Translations under genes and position numbers: made by a program
NCBI RefSeq assembly: GCF_025399895.1
Contig: NZ_JAODUA010000034.1
Coordinates: 1-34,294 of the forward strand
DNA: 34,294 nt
DNA from: Streptomyces sp. ASQP_92
GTDB lineage: Bacteria > Actinomycetota > Actinomycetes > Streptomycetales > Streptomycetaceae
Reading direction: 5' to 3'
Notes under the pieces: generated by a model
What the model saw: only the letters and a program-made list of their open reading frames with translations
Databases searched by the model: none
Told to the model about the DNA's origin: nothing
In this document: positions 16,998-24,039 of the stretch, piece by piece
Numbering within the stretch: position 1 is the stretch's first letter
Layout: every line of letters starts with the position of its first letter

Positions 16998-17366
16998 ATG
17001 CCCACCGTCAGGTTCTTCTTCGACGCGGGATCAGGCGCAGTCCTGTGGCCGGCTCCAGAGGACCAGCAGGCGTGGGGGTACCCGCTTGACCTGGCCCGAC
17101 TACCGATCAGTCACGACCTCCGTGACCGCCTGAGCGCGCTGATCGTTCGCTACGATACGTCGTTGAACTGGGATTACCCCCCAAACCCGGGGCCGTGGCG
17201 TGAAGCGGAGTGCCTCGACTTCAACGCCGCGGTACGCCAAGCCCTCGGTCGCCTTCGCACCGAACTCGGCCCGGTATGGCACATTCACGACGAGTTCCAC
17301 GAACTCTGCGAAGACCCGGACCTCGACCGCTACCTGGCTGACCCTGCCGGATTTGTTCGCACCTGA
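16998..17366 (+). CDS. Small hypothetical protein
   Basis: This soluble acidic protein has 122 residues and begins MPTVRFFFDAGSGAVLWPAP. The start is set by GAGAGG eight bases upstream. Notable segments are YPLDLARLPISHDLRDRLSA, LNWDYPPNPGPWREAECLDF and the helix NAAVRQALGRLRTELG, followed by an acidic tail. The length, acidity and lone position are like those of small actinomycete immunity or orphan proteins. I cannot assign a family. Both flanks are long non-coding stretches. Confidence 0.7.
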   Translation: MPTVRFFFDAGSGAVLWPAPEDQQAWGYPLDLARLPISHDLRDRLSALIVRYDTSLNWDYPPNPGPWREAECLDFNAAVRQALGRLRTELGPVWHIHDEFHELCEDPDLDRYLADPAGFVRT

Positions 17367-18191
17367 CCTCAACAGCCGCACTCGTCACGACTGGCGACGT
17401 ACTGCTCTGCGCGGTCTGCATCACCTTGGGGGCGGCCGGTGAAGCGAGGGGCCTGCGAGAGTCCCGGCCGTTTAGCGGCACGCCACCAGGGTCGTAGAAG
17501 GCCAGCGGGGCGAGGTTTCCTCGAGTCAGAGACGCGATTCCTTTAGCGATCGGTGCATCGAGCCCTTTTCCCTGTTTGTTCGGAGTCGCGGTCGCCCCAG
17601 CGGATTGCTGTGGCGCGTGCCCGTGTGTGGCTGCCCCGAAGGGCCCCCGGATCCGCAGGCAACAGCCCCCAGGACGACCGCAGTTGCCACTACAAGCCCG
17701 CGCGCCCCGACCCAGCTTCCTGCCCGAATAAAGGTGTCCTAGCCCTCTCCTCCTATGTACATGCCGCTGTCCCCCACTCCAGGCCTTGCTTCACTGACCT
17801 TTCGGCCAGTGCGGGGGACTCATCGGCTGCTCCCCCAGAAGAGCAAACCGGCCAGGCAGTCGCGCACGACAGCGACGCCGGTGGAGCTGGCGTTCGTGAT
17901 CTGTGGGGCTCACCCGGGCGCTGGCCTGGTGAACCGTGACCGGGCGCCGGGGCAGATGACCTTCAGCGTGAGAGCCGACCGATGGGGTCGGACAGCTTAG
18001 TACACAGTCGAAGATCGCCCCCTGTTCGCGCTCCAGCAAGGCCACGGTCGCGCCCGCCGACCACACAACGTACTCATCCGGCGCGCCCTCGGCGCCGTCC
18101 CCACCCCGGAAAAGTCCGTCGCCGCTCGGCTAGGCTCTGCGCTCTGTGAGTACTCCGCCGAGTGGTCGGGCGGCGGTCCGAAGGGAGTCGG
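17367..18191. other. Long non-coding region with a possible minus-strand remnant
   Basis: No complete gene is supported. On the minus strand near 18000-18085 the reading APDEYVVWSAGATVALLERE, then QGAIFDCVLS, looks like a real protein piece, but it has no continuation and no recognisable family. The segment before 18192 carries the promoter of the MEDS operon. Confidence 0.4.
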
Positions 18192-18998
18192 GTGAGGGCG
18201 GCGCGGGCGTTGGCAACGCTGGACGAGGTCGAGCTCGGGGATCACGTCTGCTGGCGTATGGACCCTGACGCAGCGCTCCTGAGGGACGCTCGGGGTTTCG
18301 TGGCCGATGGCGCCCTGTACGGAGACAAGATCGTCGTCATCGGTGGAATCGGCGGGGCCCCCGAGGCTCCCCGCCCCTTGGAGTCGCCGGCTTGGGTCGT
18401 TCTCGACTCCGCGCAGACCGCGGACACCTCCGCAGTCCTGGCCGCGGTGCGCAGCGAAGCGCGTACCGCGCTCCGCGAAGGGTTCCGTTCCGTGCGTGTC
18501 CTCACCGAGCGAGCGCCCCGGGCGGCCGCCGGCGGGGTGGAAGATCTGCTGGACCAGGAGCTCAGGCTCGACCAGTTCGCGTCCGAGAGCGGGGCCATCG
18601 TGGTCTGCGCCTACAGGCCGTCGCAGTGGAACGAGCCTACGCTGGAACATATGGCATGTGTGCACCCTCATGAAATGGGCACACGGGCTGGGCGCCCGGC
18701 CTTCAGGATGTTCAGCACGGGCGCCGACATGTGGAGCGTGGACGGTGTGATCGACTCGGAAGGCGCGTCGGCGTTCAACGCGGCGCTGCGCGCTGCGATC
18801 GCCCAGGCTCCTACGATCACCCTGCGGTTCGACACCCTCGAAATGATCGACGCTGCCGGGATGCATGCCCTCGTCGATGCGGCCCGAAGCATGCCGGCCC
18901 GCCGCATCCTCGTGGAGGGCGCCAACGAAACCGTGCGCCTGTGCTGGGAACTCGCCGGCTACGAAGCGGCCGACCCCTCGGTGGTGATGGGCGCATGA
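18192..18998 (+). CDS. MEDS-STAS anti-anti-sigma regulator
   Basis: From GTG 18192 (AGGGAG just upstream) the protein is 268 residues; a longer GTG start at 18162 is less likely. Residues about 12-165 form a MEDS sensory domain (LGDHVCWRMDPDAALLRDAR, GDKIVVIGGIGG, YRPSQWNEPTLEHMACVHPH). Residues about 178-262 form a STAS domain (SAFNAALRAAIAQAPTITLR, LEMIDAAGMHALVDAARS). MEDS domains are thought to bind small ligands. STAS domains bind anti-sigma kinases. At the usual phosphorylation site the common Asp-Ser-Ser-Gly is Asp-Ala-Ala-Gly (about 220-223), so it lacks the standard phospho-acceptor. The stop codon overlaps the start of the next gene (ATGA), so the two products are coupled and probably interact. 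Confidence 0.85.
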   Translation: MRAARALATLDEVELGDHVCWRMDPDAALLRDARGFVADGALYGDKIVVIGGIGGAPEAPRPLESPAWVVLDSAQTADTSAVLAAVRSEARTALREGFRSVRVLTERAPRAAAGGVEDLLDQELRLDQFASESGAIVVCAYRPSQWNEPTLEHMACVHPHEMGTRAGRPAFRMFSTGADMWSVDGVIDSEGASAFNAALRAAIAQAPTITLRFDTLEMIDAAGMHALVDAARSMPARRILVEGANETVRLCWELAGYEAADPSVVMGA

Positions 18999-19957
18999 GC
19001 TTCTCCGCGACGTCCAAGACGACCGCCGGACAGGAATCTTCCTTCCGGCACGCGCTGTACCCGTACCGAGGTGACGCACAGTTCCTGACGGGCACCCTGA
19101 GCTTCATCCACGAAGCGCTCACGGCCGGTGAGGCGATCATCATCGCCGTCCCTTCCGACAAGGCATCGCTCCTCCACGACGAGCTCCGCGACGAGCCGGC
19201 CGTCACGTTCGTCGAGACATCGACGGCCGGCGCCAACCCCGGACGGCACATCGCGGCCTGGACGGCCTGGATGAGTCAGCACGGCGAGGAGGGACGGCCG
19301 GTCCGCGGTATCGGCGAGACCGCCTGGCGCCAGGCGCGCAACCCGGCGCACCTCTCCGAGCTGCGCTACAACGAATGGCTGCTCAATCGCGCCTTCGCCA
19401 GCAGCCGGGCATGGTCGATGCTGTGCCCCTACGACGCCGCCGACGAGGACCCGGCCGCGCTGCGGTCGGTTTCGCGCTGCCATCCGTTGATCCACCAGGA
19501 CGGGCACGTCGTACCCAACGACGGATATCTCAGCACCGACGACTACGCATTCGACGCCCTGCCTGATGCGTGCGACCCGTACCAGGAGCTGGTCTACACG
19601 AGCGGTGACCTGTCCGCGGTGCGGTCGAAGGTGTCCCAGTGTGCTTCCGACGCGGGTGTGCACGAGGACCAGCTGCCCAAGCTGGCGGTGGCCGTCACCG
19701 AGATCGCCACGAACAGCATCCGGCACGGTGGCGGACAGGGAACCTTGCGCACCTGGGCGCAGGACGCGACGTTCCTGTGCGAGTTCCGGGACTCCGGATT
19801 CATCTCCGACCAGATGGTCGGCCGCGTCCGCCCCACCTCCGATCAGATCGGAGGCCGCGGCCTCTGGCTCGCCCACCAACTGTGCGACCTGGTCGAGATC
19901 CGGTCCACGCGCGAACAGGGCACCACCATCCGCCTCCACATGGACATTCCTCGATAG
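18995..19957 (+). CDS. MEDS-HATPase anti-sigma factor / serine kinase (RsbW-like)
   Basis: This 320-residue protein begins in the ATGA overlap with the preceding gene. Residues about 17-190 are a MEDS domain (FRHALYPYRGDAQFLTGTLS, LTAGEAIIIAVPSDKAS, GIGETAWRQARNPAHLSELR). Residues about 205-318 are a HATPase_c_2 domain of the RsbW/SpoIIAB type, with the N box TEIATNSIRHGGG (Glu and Asn kept), a shortened G1 (FRDSGF) and a Gly-rich G2 (GGRGLWLAHQLCDLVEI). The family holds a sigma factor inactive and can phosphorylate a STAS partner. The obvious partner is the upstream MEDS-STAS protein, but that lacks the acceptor Ser. The sigma target is not encoded in this window. Confidence 0.88.
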   Translation: MSFSATSKTTAGQESSFRHALYPYRGDAQFLTGTLSFIHEALTAGEAIIIAVPSDKASLLHDELRDEPAVTFVETSTAGANPGRHIAAWTAWMSQHGEEGRPVRGIGETAWRQARNPAHLSELRYNEWLLNRAFASSRAWSMLCPYDAADEDPAALRSVSRCHPLIHQDGHVVPNDGYLSTDDYAFDALPDACDPYQELVYTSGDLSAVRSKVSQCASDAGVHEDQLPKLAVAVTEIATNSIRHGGGQGTLRTWAQDATFLCEFRDSGFISDQMVGRVRPTSDQIGGRGLWLAHQLCDLVEIRSTREQGTTIRLHMDIPR

Positions 19958-20263
19958 CCGGACCCATCGCGTCCCCTCGGGGTCCATGGCGACTGCCGGG
20001 GGCCGACGGGGCCGTGCGGCCAAGCGGCGACACGGCGACGCGGCGATGCGGTCGTCAGCCCGGCGCGACTGGCCGTACCTCGCAGACCTGCCGGTGTGGC
20101 ACATACGGATCCGCCTCGGGGGTGCTTGTCTCGTACGGGCTGTGCGGCTCACCGGCGTCCCGCGGCTGGACGACAGCCTGCGTCGGCACACGGCACACGG
20201 CGCACGTTCCCGGGCCCGCGCGCTGCGCTCACCCGGGCGAGTTGGTGTCACCCCAGGTCCCGC
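19958..20263. other. Convergent intergenic region
   Basis: This region lies between the ends of the MEDS-HATPase gene and of the minus-strand gene 20264-20908. A weak hairpin (GGACCC at 19960-19965, GGGTCC at 19980-19985) just after the HATPase stop could help termination. Nothing else was seen. Confidence 0.4.
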
Positions 20264-20908
20264 TTACGCCCGCGGCGGGGACTCGACGGTGGAGACGACG
20301 CGGACGAGAGACGGCGCGGCCGGGGCCGATCCGAAGCCGAAACGCACGGGTGGGGAGACGGGGGCCAGCGGGCCAAGGTCGTTGCCGTCGAGCCGAGCCC
20401 GGACAGTGACGATGGGCCTCAGGTCGTTGGCGGCGTACCACTGACGACATCCCGGACGGGAACTTCCCCGCGTCCGGACGCCGGCCATCAGACGGGCGGG
20501 TACGTCCGCCATGGCTGCCCAGAGCGGCCTTCTGGACAGCGGTCGCGGAATCGCGCGCAGAGCAAGGCCCAGCGGGCCCCGGCGTCCGACAGCGAACCGC
20601 ACGTCCAAGGGCCCCGCCGAGACGTCCCACACTCCATCGCTCACGTCCACCCGCACCGCAACGCACCGCACCTCGTCGAAGTGGTAGACGGCGGAGACAT
20701 ACGCGGCCGTCTCGGCGGTCGGTGCCAGGAGCACTCGCCAGCCATCGGAGCGCTCCAGCATCACGTCGCTGAACGGGCCGAACGGGGATCTCGGCCAGTG
20801 GCCCACCACGACACGCGTGCCCGAGCCCGTTCCCACAGCGGCGATCCATCCGTCAAAAGTCAGCCGTTCGGTATCCACCCCGCCTGCATACCGCACGCTC
20901 TGGTCCAT
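20264..20908 (-). CDS. Conserved actinomycete hypothetical protein
   Basis: From ATG 20908 the protein is 214 residues, starting MDQSVRYAGGVDTERLTFDG. A start at 20959 would add residues coded by a 13-bp tandem duplication and is less likely. Conserved-looking segments are GTRVVVGHWPRSPFGPFSDV, VLLAPTAETAAYVSAVYHFD, AVGRRGPLGLALRAIPRPLS, VRTRGSSRPGCRQWYAANDL and the end LGPLAPVSPPVRFGFGSAPA. I recall this arrangement as a common Streptomyces family of unknown function, predicted beta-rich and cytoplasmic. It stands alone between convergent and divergent neighbours. Confidence 0.75.
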   Translation of the reverse strand: MDQSVRYAGGVDTERLTFDGWIAAVGTGSGTRVVVGHWPRSPFGPFSDVMLERSDGWRVLLAPTAETAAYVSAVYHFDEVRCVAVRVDVSDGVWDVSAGPLDVRFAVGRRGPLGLALRAIPRPLSRRPLWAAMADVPARLMAGVRTRGSSRPGCRQWYAANDLRPIVTVRARLDGNDLGPLAPVSPPVRFGFGSAPAAPSLVRVVSTVESPPRA

Positions 20909-20923
20909 CCCCCACCGGCACCC

Positions 20924-20949
20924 CGTCCCGTTTGCCCGTCCCGTTTGCC
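20924..20949 (+). repeat. Perfect 13-bp tandem duplication
   Basis: CGTCCCGTTTGCC occurs twice head to tail (20924-20936, 20937-20949). It lies just upstream of the predicted start of the minus-strand gene ending at 20264, so it could fall in its promoter or leader. Confidence 0.8.
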
Positions 20950-21311
20950 CTGACGCCACGAACGGCGAGAGGGTGGCTCCCGCGCCGACCCGGTTGTCAC
21001 AGGCGTCGGCCCGGCATTCCTGTCCTCAACCCGTCTGATGACCTCCGCGAGACCACCACCTCCGCCGGCACGGCAGGGCCATGGGACCGGCCGGTTGAGC
21101 GCGCCCCTGGGAACAGGGTGGATCGGGGCGAAGTCGGACATAAGGCCGCCGCGTACGCCGACCGCGGCGTGTGCCCACCGCCGTTTAATCAATACTTCAA
21201 CACCTGCCGCGAGAGTGGGACGGACAAGACGTCGAACGACGCGTCGTGCGCCTCCACGTCCCTTGCGCGTGTCCGTGGGCGCGCGTCCCCAGCGAGCAGA
21301 CGGGTACCTCC
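20950..21311. other. Divergent intergenic region
   Basis: This region holds the promoters of the divergent genes 20264-20908 (minus) and 21312-21707 (plus). A lower-GC patch (TTTAATCAATACTTCAA) at 21183-21199 is a plausible promoter core, but no clear -35/-10 pair can be set. No gene was seen. Confidence 0.4.
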
Positions 21312-21707
21312 GTGAACGATCTTTTGCACAAGCTGGTCTCCGGCGCCCTCGCCGGAGGGCTGATCGCCCTGGCCGGATACCTCGGCGCGGCCTCTCGCAG
21401 ACGCAGGGCAGCCCGTCAAGGGGCCGCCGCGCCTGCGCGGCGCGGGACCTCCACACAGGATCTGCTGCGTCACGCACGACAGTTGGACCAGAGCCGCGAC
21501 GAACTGGCCGCCCAGGGAAGGGAGTTGGAAGCGATCGCCCGGGCCGGGGAAGCCGCCGAGGCCTGGCGCGTGCTGGCCGAGAACGAGCCCCGGACCTTCC
21601 GCGCGGAACGCAGGGATGCCCTGCTGCGTCAGGGCGCACTCCTCGACGCGGCGGGACAGGGGCAGCAGGCGGCTCGGGTCCGCCAGGTCGCCGCCCGTCT
21701 CTCCTGA
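21312..21707 (+). CDS. Small membrane-anchored helical protein
   Basis: GTG start at 21312; 131 residues. Residues 8-28 form a hydrophobic helix (LVSGALAGGLIALAGYLGAA), followed by a strongly basic stretch (SRRRRAARQ), which predicts an inside C-terminus. The remainder is Ala/Arg/Glu-rich helices: LRHARQLDQSRDELAAQGRE, LEAIARAGEAAEAWRVLAEN and RDALLRQGALLDAAGQGQQA. The periodicity recalls TPR-type helical hairpins. It might be a small scaffold at the membrane. The gene precedes 21982-22692 on the same strand, with a 274-base gap holding a hexamer repeat. Function unknown. Confidence 0.6.
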   Translation: MNDLLHKLVSGALAGGLIALAGYLGAASRRRRAARQGAAAPARRGTSTQDLLRHARQLDQSRDELAAQGRELEAIARAGEAAEAWRVLAENEPRTFRAERRDALLRQGALLDAAGQGQQAARVRQVAARLS

Positions 21708-21884
21708 GAGAACTCTCCCGACCGAACGTGAACCCCACGCTGTCCACCGCGATCCGATGCCGTCTCGTCTCATCAGGACGCGCCCCGTCGGCCAGGCGCC
21801 GGCGGTCGCTGTCCACCGCACCGCGAAGCCACCACGCGGACGAGCCACGTGCGCGCCGGAACCGGCCGTGGCCGCCCGCGGCCC

Positions 21885-21914
21885 GCGCCCACGCCCACGC
21901 CCACGCCCACGCCC
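21885..21914 (+). repeat. ACGCCC hexamer tandem repeat
   Basis: Four perfect ACGCCC units (21891-21914), preceded by one GCGCCC variant. It sits 70-100 bases upstream of the start of the next gene. The copy number could vary by slippage and alter the leader or promoter spacing. Confidence 0.8.
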
Positions 21915-21981
21915 TTGGGCACGTGCCGAATCGGCCGGCCCCATCTCCGACCCACCCGCCTTCATCCAGGGGGACCACACC

Positions 21982-22692
21982 ATGAGCCAGGACGACTTCA
22001 TCGCGCACATACGGACCGAGCAGCCGACCGCGGACGCTGCCGCACTCGCCACTCAATGCGGCCTGGGCGACTGGCTCGACACGCTCGCGACGAAGCAGGG
22101 CTTCGGATGGAAGAAGTCGCGGGACGCAAGGCTCTACCTCTTCACAGACGGCTTGGTGGTGAGAATGCCGGAGGGCCACCTGTCCGCGTACGACTGGGAA
22201 ACCGTGCGCGTGCTCCAGTACCGTCGCACCGTCAACGGTGCGGACTCGGAAGCATGTTCAGTCCTGATAGACCCGGCCGGCAGCGCCCTGAACATAGGGT
22301 TCGGCAGGGCCCCCCTGTTCAAGGCGGACAAGACGGCTCTCGGTATCACCTCTTGGACGAACGGCCCCGGGTTCCTCTACCCGCACATGTGGGGCGACCA
22401 TATCCAGACAGCTGTCACCCGAGCACAGTTGGCCGCGACACTCGCGCGCATCCAGCAGGGCGAGCGGGTCAGTTTCGGCCCCTACACGGTCGATCAGCAC
22501 GGCGTCACGGACAAGAAGTATTCGGCCGCCTGGACAGAAATCATCGAGATCGGCTTCAGCTCCGGCACCTTCATGTTCAACGGCCACCAGAGGAGGTCGA
22601 CGGTCCCGGGGTCCGCGCATGCGCACGTCATCCCCAACCTCGACCTTTTCGTGAGGCTGTGTTACCAGCTGAGCCCCTATGTGAAGCGCTGA
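21982..22692 (+). CDS. Hypothetical protein, possible DUF6585-type
   Basis: ATG start with AGGGGGA eight bases upstream; 236 residues. An N-terminal helix section (MSQDDFIAHIRTEQPTADAA) is followed by a beta-rich part: ARLYLFTDGLVVRMPEGHLS, AYDWETVRVLQYRRTVNGAD, then a helical segment TAVTRAQLAATLARIQQGER, and VSFGPYTVDQHGVTDKKYSA followed by a second beta section ending FVRLCYQLSPYVKR. The two PH-like halves (FTDGLVV...WETVRV and YTVDQHGV...WTEIIEI) are internal repeats of the type seen in actinomycete DUF6585 proteins. The family assignment is from memory and uncertain. It probably acts in the cytoplasm or at the membrane. Confidence 0.7.
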   Translation: MSQDDFIAHIRTEQPTADAAALATQCGLGDWLDTLATKQGFGWKKSRDARLYLFTDGLVVRMPEGHLSAYDWETVRVLQYRRTVNGADSEACSVLIDPAGSALNIGFGRAPLFKADKTALGITSWTNGPGFLYPHMWGDHIQTAVTRAQLAATLARIQQGERVSFGPYTVDQHGVTDKKYSAAWTEIIEIGFSSGTFMFNGHQRRSTVPGSAHAHVIPNLDLFVRLCYQLSPYVKR

Positions 22693-22770
22693 TGTCTCCG
22701 CCCTGCAACAGCCGTGCGGAGTGGCCGAGATGGCGGCAGAAGCCGTGCCGTATTTGGTCGGAATGAGCGA

Positions 22771-23100
22771 TCACCGCCGGTCCGGGGCATTTTCCTTGAG
22801 CTTGCGGTGCGGAGGCGTCACGGCCGTGGCCGCCGGTGCGGAGACCTTGGTAACCAACATCGGCGAGGGCGGCCTCGACCGCTCACCCCTCGGCCAAGGG
22901 TTTGAACAGCCCAGGCTGGCGGGCGTGGATGAGATCCGCAGCTTCCGGGTCTGGCCGGGCGCCCCAGCCAGAGTCCGCGACCACAAAGGCTTGGTCCGAT
23001 GTCGCTCCTGCCACAACGGGCCGACCTCGGCGAGGAGTTGACCGATCACCGCAACCGGCAGGATCGTAACCCTCCGGTCGCTGGTGATCACTGCCCGCGT
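22771..23100 (-). pseudogene. Fragments of a DDE (IS5-like) transposase
   Basis: Minus-strand fragments in two frames follow the order of a known Streptomyces transposase type: VTILPVAVIGQLLAEVGPLW (helix-turn-helix end), ADLIHARQPGLFKPLAEG, ALADVGYQGL (second catalytic Asp region) and TPPHRKLKENAPDRR. Large parts are missing between them and there is no start. Only the general family is clear. Confidence 0.6.
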
Positions 23101-23290
23101 CCGCGTCGCATTCCCCACCACACGACCATGATCGAAGATCCAGGCGGGTCTTGCATCCCCTCTGCTGTCACCGGCAAAGGGGCCTCGGCGGCGACGGATT
23201 CGGTCTCCCAGTCCGCAGCCGCGAGGGCGTTTCACCTCTGCCGATGGCGCGGAACGGCGCCGGACATTCATGGTGAGGCTGTGCACCGCC

Positions 23291-23338
23291 GCGTGCCGGT
23301 CCTTTCCGCGGAGTCGCGGCCGCGAAGTCCCGGCACGC
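23291..23338 (-). terminator. Hairpin after the FKBP gene
   Basis: GCGTGCCGG (23291-23299) and CCGGCACGC (23330-23338) form a perfect 9-bp stem with a 30-base GC-rich loop that can fold further. It begins seven bases after the FKBP stop and lies where convergent transcription from the left would also end. No T-run follows, which is usual in actinomycetes. Confidence 0.5.
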
Positions 23339-23344
23339 CGACGA

Positions 23345-23725
23345 CTACTTCACCGCGAGCAGGTCCACGACGAAGATCAGGGTTTCGCCAGGACGGATCG
23401 CCGGTCCGGCCCCCCGGTCGCCGTAGCCCAGGTGCGCGGGAATGGTCAGCCGCCGGCGACCGCCGACCTTCATGCCCTTCACGCCCATGTCCCAGCCTTT
23501 GATGACCTGACCGGCCAGCAGGTCGAACTCGAACGCCTCGCCCCGGTTCCAGCTCGCGTCGAATTCCCGCCCGGTGGAGTGCGCCACTCCGACATAGTGG
23601 ACGGAGACCCGGCTCCCCTTGACCGCCTCGTCCCCGTCGCCCACCCACAGGTCCTTGATCTCCAGGAACTGCGGCGCTCCGCCACGGGGAACCTCAACCA
23701 CAGGCCGTTCCAGGTCGCTGCTCAT
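23345..23725 (-). CDS. FKBP-type peptidyl-prolyl cis-trans isomerase
   Basis: This 126-residue protein covers one full FKBP domain and catalyses Xaa-Pro bond rotation in protein folding. Expected core segments are present: VSVHYVGVAHSTGREFDASW, RGEAFEFDLLAGQVIKGWDM (binding-site Val-Ile and Trp), GVKGMKVGGRRRLTIPAHLG, YGDRGAGPAIRPGETLIFVV and DLLAVK. The start follows GAAGAGGAG by eight bases. There is no signal peptide or lipobox, so it is cytoplasmic. It lies downstream of, and on the same strand as, the phosphatase/STAS genes, separated by a dead hydrolase piece. A functional link to them is not evident. Confidence 0.92.
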   Translation of the reverse strand: MSSDLERPVVEVPRGGAPQFLEIKDLWVGDGDEAVKGSRVSVHYVGVAHSTGREFDASWNRGEAFEFDLLAGQVIKGWDMGVKGMKVGGRRRLTIPAHLGYGDRGAGPAIRPGETLIFVVDLLAVK

Positions 23726-23929
23726 AGCCCATACTCCTCTTCACCATCGGGCCCAGGACATCCCGGGGCCACATCTCACGTCGCCACCGGCCATCCAGCG
23801 CAACCCGCACAACGCTACCCATCCCCGGCTCTCGATCGGCGACCTCCCCTTCGCCGGCCTCGGTTCGACGACCGGTGAGGCCACCCGGTCCGAAGCCCGG
23901 CGGCCGGAGGCATCCTCTTCTGCCTGGCG

Positions 23930-24028
23930 ACAGCCCAGCACGGATGTCGTGGACGCGGCCCGGCCGCCCATGGAGTGGCCGATGAGGACGACCGGCAGGC
24001 CGTTGGCCGGAGACGTTCGCGCGTACAC
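23930..24028 (-). pseudogene. Short alpha/beta-hydrolase fragment
   Basis: Minus-strand reading VYARTSPANGLPVVLIGHSM and GGRAASTTSVLGCRQAEEDA contains the nucleophile elbow GHSMGG typical of alpha/beta hydrolases. Nothing before or after belongs to that fold, so it is a fragment of about 30 residues. Confidence 0.6.
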
Positions 24029-24039
24029 GACCGGGGAAG

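Noticed and set aside
18959..20251. 430-residue minus-strand frame opposite the MEDS-HATPase gene
   Set aside because: Composition is antisense-like and the plus strand has all HATPase motifs.
20860..22179. 439-residue minus-strand frame across several genes
   Set aside because: It crosses two plus-strand genes and an intergenic repeat, contains a low-complexity AWAWAWA run from the hexamer tract, and has no motif.
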